Source: Camellia lanceoleosa
Taxonomy: Eukaryota > Streptophyta > Magnoliopsida > Ericales > Theaceae
DNA: 64,000 nt
NCBI GenBank assembly: GCA_025200525.1
Contig: CM045762.1
Location: 74,831,217 to 74,895,216 of the forward strand
Direction of reading: 5' to 3'
Numbering within the stretch: position 1 is the first letter of the stretch; each line of letters begins with the position of its first letter. Position numbers and translations under genes: made by a program. The notes beneath the pieces are model-generated. The model saw nothing but the letters and a program-made list of their open reading frames with translations, was not told where the DNA came from and made no database searches. Shown here piece by piece: positions 57,770 to 64,000 of the stretch.

Positions 57770-58819
57770 ATGAGGAGAGGTAGACCTCCGCTGGGCCGAG
57801 ATCAGTCCGAAGACAGGTTGGACAGACTGGAAAGATTAGTTGAAGGATTGGCCCGCGAGTTAAGGAAAACAAGACAGCAGTACGCTAGTGCTACGTCGAC
57901 TCAAGCCGAGCAGACCAACGGCCGAAATGTAGTTCCGCCTCCACCTCCTCCAGTGCCTCAAGTTCCTCCGCAGCCAGCCTTATATGGAGATGGCACGATA
58001 GCTTTGATCAGGGAATTTAAGAAAATGAAACCACCAAGATTCTCTGGAGGTATAGAGCCGATGAAGGCCGAGGCGTGGGTTTTGGAAATGGAGAAGCTGT
58101 TTGAGATCTTCCCCAACACTGATGTTCAGAAGGTGACATTGGCTGCATTTACTTTGGACGACGACGCTCGAAGATGGTGGATGATGATCAGAGAAACTAA
58201 TCCTGGTCTAACTTGGGCAAGGTTTTTGGAACTGTTTTACAACAAACATTTTCCCCTCAGTGTACGAAACCGCAAGGCTGCTGAATTTCAGACTTTGACG
58301 CAAGGCAACCGAACAGTGGCGGAATACGATCGCGCTTTTACTGAATTGGCAAGGTTTGCACCTCACATGGCCAACGATGAATATATGAAGGCTAGAAAGT
58401 TTGAAGGTGGGCTTCGCGGACCGATTCAAGACCGGGTTAACCTGCACAATATGCCGACCTATGCCGAAGTATTGGACAAAGCCATTTTGGCCGAGGCTAA
58501 CTTGAACAGATACCAGAACTTAGGAGAGAATCAGCGAAAGAGGCAGAACCATGATAGTCGCCGAGCACAGTTGGGCACCAAGAAGAAGATGAATAAGGGC
58601 AGTACTGGTTATCCAAAGCAGGAAGGTAATACTAAGCCGACGTGTTCGGATTGTGGGAAGCAACATTTCGGGGTCTGTCATCGGACGTCGGGAGCTTGCT
58701 ACGAATGTGGTGAAATGGGGCATTATGTGAAAGATTGTCCTAAGACGAAGGCTGAAAACAGCAAGAAACGCGAGAGCACCTCAGGTACCGTTCAAAAGGG
58801 TAATGTGGGGAAAGGATAG
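57770..58819 (+). CDS. gag of element 6
   Basis: 349 residues. ATG 57770 (MRRGRPPLGRD) is chosen over the upstream in-frame ATG 57662, because the preceding residues are hydrophobic leader-like filler and this start matches the Arg-rich start of related Gag proteins. Order: coiled-coil-like segment (about 14-35), proline-rich linker, retrotransposon capsid domain (AWVLEMEKLFEIFP, TLDDDARRWWMM, WARFLELFYNKHFP, YDRAFTELARFAPHM), then a degenerate knuckle (CSDCGKQHFGVCH) and a canonical CCHC knuckle (CYECGEMGHYVKDC). It ends at TAG 58817-58819, directly followed in the same frame by pol, so this stop likely interrupts an ancestral single Gag-Pol frame. Confidence 0.9.
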   Translation: MRRGRPPLGRDQSEDRLDRLERLVEGLARELRKTRQQYASATSTQAEQTNGRNVVPPPPPPVPQVPPQPALYGDGTIALIREFKKMKPPRFSGGIEPMKAEAWVLEMEKLFEIFPNTDVQKVTLAAFTLDDDARRWWMMIRETNPGLTWARFLELFYNKHFPLSVRNRKAAEFQTLTQGNRTVAEYDRAFTELARFAPHMANDEYMKARKFEGGLRGPIQDRVNLHNMPTYAEVLDKAILAEANLNRYQNLGENQRKRQNHDSRRAQLGTKKKMNKGSTGYPKQEGNTKPTCSDCGKQHFGVCHRTSGACYECGEMGHYVKDCPKTKAENSKKRESTSGTVQKGNVGKG

Positions 58820-61800
58820 ATGAGGCAGGGCAGAGTGTTTGCATTAGTACCCGGAGACACTCAGAGTGCTGAGGCAGTGGTGTCAGGTACACTCTCGATT
58901 TGCTCTCAAGATGCTTATGTGTTGATTGATTCGGGTTCTACACATTCGTTTGTATCTGCTAAGTTTGCCGAGAAGATTAATAGGAAACTAGAACCCCTTG
59001 ATCATGTATTATTTGTGTCTACTCCATCTGGGAAATCTATGATTGTTGCATCCATCTATAGAGCATGTGTTATTATGATTGAGAATGTTGAATTGTTAGT
59101 TGATTTAATGCCATTGGACATAGCCTATTTTGATGTTGTACTGGGAATGGATTGGTTAGTGGCGAATTGCGCATCTATTAATTGTGTTTCGAAGAGTGTC
59201 ACACTGAAACCCCCAAATCTAGCCGAGGTTATTTTTCAGGGTAATGGAGTAGTGCCCCCACCTTACTTAATCTCATCCATGAAGGCCTATAAGTTGATCC
59301 AAAAAGGGTGTAAGGGTTATCTGTGTAGTATACTGAGTAATCAGAATGGAAATGCTATTTTAGTCGACATTCCAGTCGTCAATGAATTCGCCGACGTCTT
59401 TCCGAATGATTTGCCTGGTCACTTAGTTGATAGAGAAATAGAGTTTACTGTTGATATCATATCGGGAACACAGCCGATCTCCAAAACACCATATAGAATG
59501 GCCCCAGCTGAACTTAGGGAACTGAAACTGCAATTGCAAGAATTGTTGGATAAAGGATTTATTAGGCCGAGCATTTCACCATGGGGAGCACCCGTTTTGT
59601 TTCTTAAGAAAAAGGATGGTACACTCCGTCTTTGTATCGATTATAGAGAGCTCAATAAGGTTACCATTAAGAATAAGTACCCATTACCTAGGATTGATGA
59701 TTTGCTTGATCAGCTACAAGGAGCACGAGTCTTTTCTAAGATTGACCTTAGGTCGGGTTATCACCAGCTTAAAGTTAAAGCCGAGGACGTTGAGAAGACT
59801 GCTTTTCGGACAAGATATGGCCACTACGAGTTTTTAGTAATGCCATTTGGAGTAACCAATGCCCATGCTGCATTCATGGATTTAATGAATAGAGTCTTCA
59901 AACCACATTTAGATGAGTTTGTAGTCGTCTTCATTGATGATATATTAATTTATTCCAAGAGTAAAGCTGAACATGAGAATCATTTGAGACTTGCTTTGCA
60001 GATTTTAAGAAAACGGAAACTGTATGCTAAGTTTAACAAGTGTGAATTTTGGCTTTCTACCATTTCATTTCTGGGTCATGTGATAAATGAAGAGGGAATT
60101 TCAGTTGATCCTAGCAAGGTTGAAGCCGTAGTGAATTGGCCGAGGCCGACCAATGTGTCCGAGGTTCGAAGTTTTCTTGGGTTGGCAGGTTATTACAGGA
60201 AATTCGTGAAGGATTTCTCCAGGATTGCAATTCCATTGACGCAATTGACTAAGAAAGGAGCACCGTATGAATGGACTGAAGATCGGGAGTCAGCTTTCCA
60301 GGAACTGAAGACGAGGTTGGTTACAGCACCAGTGCTTGTACTTCCATCAGGTAATGAGGAGTTTCATATCTATAGTGATGCGTCGCATAAAGGTTTGGGT
60401 TGTGTATTAATCCAAGGGGGTAAAGTCATAGCATATGCATCTCGTCAGTTGAAGCCTCATGAGAAGAACTATCCTACCCATGATTTGGAATTAGCAGCCG
60501 TTGTATTCGCTTTAAAGATTTGGCGTCACTACTTGTATGGAGCTTCTTGTCAGGTTTTTACAGATCATAAGAGTTTAAAATACCTGTTCACTCAGAAAGA
60601 ATTGAATTTGAGGCAGAGAAGATGGCTTGAACTGTTGAAAGACTATGACATGCAAATTCAATATCACCCAGGGAAAGCTAACGGCGTAGCCGACGCTCTG
60701 AGCAGGAAATCAATTGGGAATTTGGCATGTCTAACCATGATTTCAGTAGAACCAACTATTGTTGAAGAAGTAAAGACAAGACAAATGGAGGACAGATTCT
60801 TCAGAAAGATAGCCGATGAGATTGTTACAAAGCCGAGACCAGGGTATGCTTTTGAGAACCAAGTGCTCAAGTTTGAAGGAAGATTGTGCGTGGCCGACGT
60901 TCCAGAGTTGAAAAGGAAAATTTTGCTGAAAGCTCATAATTCCAAGTTTGCTGCTCATCCAGGGAACACTAAGATGTACCAAGATGTGAAGCAGACATTT
61001 TGGTGGCCGAATATGAAGAGAGAAATAGCCGAGTTCGTATCCCAGTGTTTGCATTGTCAACAAGTAAAAGCAAAACATCAGAGGCCAGCAGGACTTCTTC
61101 AGCCTTTGTCGATTCCAGAGTGGAAATGGGAACACATCTCCATGGATTTTGCGGTTGGGTTGCCGAAGACACAGAAAGGTATGGATTCGATCTGGGTTGT
61201 TGTGGATAGATTAACTAAGTCAGCACACTTTTTACCTGTTAAGACTACCTTCAACGCCAGTCAGCTTGCCTTGCTATATGTGAACGAGATCGTTAGACTT
61301 CATGGAGTGCCGATATCAATTGTGTCAGACCGAGATCCTAAATTTGTTTCCAGATTTTGGTAGAGTCTACAGAGGGCTTTCGGAGCCGAACTGAGGTTTA
61401 GTACAGCTTTTCATCCCCAGATGGATGGGCAGACAGAGAGAACAATTCAGACACTTGAAGATATGCTTAGACTTTGTGTATTGGACTTCCAAGGAAATTG
61501 GGGAATGTATTTGCCCTTAGTAGAATTCGCTTACAACAACAGTTATCAAGCTAGTATTGGCATGGCACCATATGAGGCTTTGTATGGGAGAAAATGCAGA
61601 TTGCCGATATGCTAGACCGAAGTGGGAGACAGAGCTCTGCTTGGTCCCGAACTGATTCAAGTAACAACAGAGAAGATTAAACTTATCCAACAGAGGATTA
61701 AAACTGCCTAGAGCCGACAAAAGAGTTACGCCGACCAGAGAATGAATGAGCTAGAATTCGAAGTTGGGGATCATGTATTCCTGAAGGCCTCACCAATGAA

Positions 61801-62218
61801 AGGAGTTTCCAGATTTTGGAAGAAAGGTAAGTTAGCACCCCGCTATATTGGGCCATTTGAAATTCTTGACAAGGTTAACTCCGTTGCCTACAGACTTGCT
61901 TTACCACCCAAGTTGAGCCAAGTCCATAATGTGTTCCATGTTTCGATGTTAAGGAAGTATATTCGGGATCCACTGCATGTGGTTGATTACTCTGGGATTG
62001 AAGTTAACGAGAATTTAGATTATGAAGAGAAGCCGACGTCTATTGTTGACAGACAAGTTAGACAATTGAGAAACAAGTCAATACCAATGGTAAAGGTCGA
62101 ATGGAAAGAGCACTACGGCAAGGATGCCACATGGGAAGTGGAAGAAGAGATGAAAGTTCGACATCCAGAATTATTCTTGGAACAAGGTACCTTAAGTTTG
62201 GGGACCAAACTTCTTTAA
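58820..62218 (+). pseudogene. pol of element 6, three amber stops
   Basis: One frame from 58820 to TAA 62216-62218, interrupted only by TAG at 61361, 61613 and 61709. Domains: aspartic protease ([13 protein letters not shown]), RT ([14 protein letters not shown], catalytic FIDDILIYS near 59930), RNase H ([51 protein letters not shown]), integrase zinc finger (H...HPGNTKMYQ...CLHCQQ), integrase core ([37 protein letters not shown]), C-terminal GPFEILDKV region, and a chromodomain-like tail (IPMVKVEWKEHYGKDATWE). The first stop falls between the second and third catalytic acids. All catalytic residues I can place are present. Confidence 0.94.
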
Positions 62219-62229
62219 GGGGGGTAGGA
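62217..62229 (+). promoter_or_regulatory. Polypurine tract of element 6
   Basis: AAGGGGGGTAGGA directly before TGTAACAACC. It overlaps the pol stop codon by two bases. Confidence 0.87.
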
Positions 62230-64000
62230 TGTAACAACCCTCACTTTGATTTAGTCATACTTGCATACATTCATGTATGATCTTGTCCTGTTATACTGTT
62301 TTGCAAAGTTTTGCCTTGTCTTGTTTTGTTTGAGACTTGCCTCGTTTTGCTTAAGTGTTGCTTGAATGATTTTGTTTCTTGCTTGGTGTGTGGCCGAGGT
62401 CATCATGAGCTTAGTTCGTCTTTGAACCTTGTACTTAGAACTGTTTTGGAACCCCGGTTGACCTCCACCTTCACCCCGGCATGTTGCCGAGATGTCACTC
62501 TTCGGGCCGATGTGTTTAGAGCCAAGGCCGAGATGTTTTGTACCGGTAGTCTTTGTCCTTGGGCAGGTATGGCCTAGACCGAGATGTGGCACACCCAGGC
62601 CAAGGTGTGGCACAGCTTAGTCAGGTGTCGTCCTCCCTAGCCGATGTCTTTGTTGACCTATTGCCGAAGCTTCGTCTTTGGCCGATGTCATTACTTGCCG
62701 ACGTGTCTCGCTATCAAGCTTGTTGAATATGCTTTGTCAGGGATTTGTCTAATAAATCAGTCACCTTTTTGAATTGATCCAACCCGGTAATGCCACGTGT
62801 CCGAGCTGAAGGTTTAGACAGCCGGCAGACTTAGAAACAAATCATTTGGTCTCAAATCTTTGTTGTTAGAGAGAGAAGCTCTAGAAGTAGAAGGAAGAAG
62901 TTTTAGAGTGAGAAGTTGAGTTCCAAGCTTGATCTTGGAGGTTCGAACCGTTGGATTTGAGTTTTGAGGTTAGATTCTTGCTCCACTCTGATTGTTCTTA
63001 TCGATCATCTAGCTGCATTGCATGATGGAATCTGTCTTGCATGTCATGCATTGGTTTGAAGTTGGTTTTTGAGAGAGAAAATGATGTTTGTGTGTTCTTG
63101 AGAAAAACCCTGTTTTGATCCGAAAGCTTGAGGCAAGAATCATGTTTCTGTGTTTGTTCTTGCATGGTCTTCTTGTAATGGTACCCAGGTCCATGTTTTG
63201 AACTCTTGGCATGAAATCTCAGATTTTATATGTAAACGAGTTATGATTTTAGCATGCATGTTTTGATGTTCTTGATGATCTTGTCCCTTGCATTCTTCAA
63301 GGGGAAACCCAGGATTTTTCCCGATTTCGTTTTATGTGTGGTCGTCAGGGCCATACCTCAGCAAGGAGGTGTGGGACCTCGGCATGACCTGGATGGTACC
63401 CAGTGCGTTTCCACGAGATGGGAAACAGCGTTTTGACTCTCTGCAAGTTTCGCTTTGTCATTGATTTAGATTCGGTGGGAGTGCCGAGATCATTTCGTGT
63501 ATGTAAAGCTTGTTTTGAGAATGTGATTTGCCATGTGATTTGTCAGGGCTTTGATCTTTGCTTGAGCCGACACCTGAAGAGCTAGGTGAGTGGTGCTTTT
63601 AATAAAGCTATGTTCTACTGTTTTGATAAACCTTGTCTTGCTTTGTTTTGATGAAAGTATTTGTTAAGCATGAATGATTAGCCCAATTCGATGTATCAAG
63701 TATAAGCTTTGTTTTGATGTTATCTTGAAAAGTCCCTTGGCTGGAGGACTATAAACGTTCGCAGCACTAAGTGTAAAAGTCCCTTAGCTGGAGGACTCTA
63801 AACTTTCGCAGCATTATGGATAAAAGGATACGGTCCTTTCTTGGAATGCAAGTCCCTTAGCTGGAGGACTCTAAACTTTCGCAGCATCATTTGTCAAAAA
63901 GGGCTGCAGGCCTAAGTGACACCAGTCTCTTGTATTAAAAGGATACGGTCCTTTCTTGGAAGAGCCACAAGTCCCTTGGCTGGAGGACTATAAACTTTCG
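62230..64000 (+). repeat. 3' LTR of element 6 (cut by window end)
   Basis: The first 1771 bp match 54994 onward with scattered substitutions and few indels (for example 4 extra bases near 62380). By comparison with the 5' LTR about 790 bp lie beyond the window. Confidence 0.93.

Larger units (their letters stand above)
54994..64000 (+). mobile_element. Ty3/gypsy chromovirus, element 6, nearly intact
   Basis: Starts TGTAACAACCCTCACTTTG. It has a 2562-bp 5' LTR, tRNA-iMet primer site, one continuous gag-pol frame broken by four TAG codons only, polypurine tract, and a 3' LTR cut by the window end. Counted by eye, the two LTRs differ at roughly 20-25 of the 1771 comparable positions (near 98.7% identity), indicating a recent insertion. 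The 5' flank reads TAGAA; the matching TSD lies outside the window. The family is distinct from elements 1 and 2: it has no CTCGAG palindrome array. Confidence 0.95.

Noticed and set aside
58817..58822. Programmed stop-codon readthrough between gag and pol of element 6
   Set aside because: Three further TAG codons of the same origin occur later in pol, so plain deamination is simpler; kept open only as a check in the findings.
1..64000. tRNA or rRNA genes
   Set aside because: Scanned for tRNA-like A/B boxes and rRNA segments by eye; only the primer sites complementary to tRNA-iMet were seen.

Overview
The window is plant nuclear DNA, most likely from a eudicot. It shows GT-AG and GC-AG introns, exons of two recognisable plant genes, tRNA-iMet-primed Ty3/gypsy retrotransposons, a plant L1-type LINE with a C-terminal RNase H, and several MITEs. 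I see no prokaryotic feature, no CRISPR array and no intact host gene. The species cannot be named from sequence alone.

Layout. 1-1740: the broken 3' part of a cytosolic acetyl-CoA carboxylase (ACC1) gene, then a faint Copia RNase H remnant (2110-2340). 3147-4522: a host direct repeat whose second copy is split by a 9.15 kb Tekay/Del-like chromovirus (4523-13674, TSD GTTAC). 13960-14660: the subterminal repeats and 3' end of a CACTA transposon. 15322-18931: a 5'-truncated relative of the first retroelement. 20116-20817: a Mutator-like MITE. 21043-29697: a second full-length relative with an in-frame deletion through RNase H and integrase. 29720-30424: two Mutator-like MITEs, one inside the other, each with a perfect 9-bp TSD.

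31108-38294: a pseudogene for an SGP1/Spg1-type small GTPase. A solo LTR (31909-33770) sits inside a coding exon and a second solo LTR (33870-36463) in the next intron. 39296-41335: a third solo LTR. 41341-48766: AT-rich intergenic DNA with a hairpin MITE, a TIR element that has expanded a CAC-type repeat, and a repeated promoter-like block. 48776-54941: a LINE with 9-bp TSDs whose ORF2 keeps one frame for 4.1 kb but carries many stops. 54994-64000: a young, nearly intact chromovirus of another family, whose 3' LTR runs off the window end.

How it fits together. Nothing here forms a working pathway. The window is a record of insertion, LTR-LTR recombination and cytosine-methylation decay acting on host genes. 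The strongest unexplained signal is in the LTRs of the TATAG-starting retroelements and one relative. Each carries an array of 10-bp palindromes (CGCTCGAGCG or CACTCGAGTG) just upstream of the TATA box, in pairs exactly 20 bp apart. Symmetry and spacing are kept where the sequence has diverged. A second signal is a cluster of lesions at CAG/CTG (CHG) sites: CAG to TAG stops in several elements, and a CAG to CG type corruption in one element that may be a consensus error at methylated cytosines.
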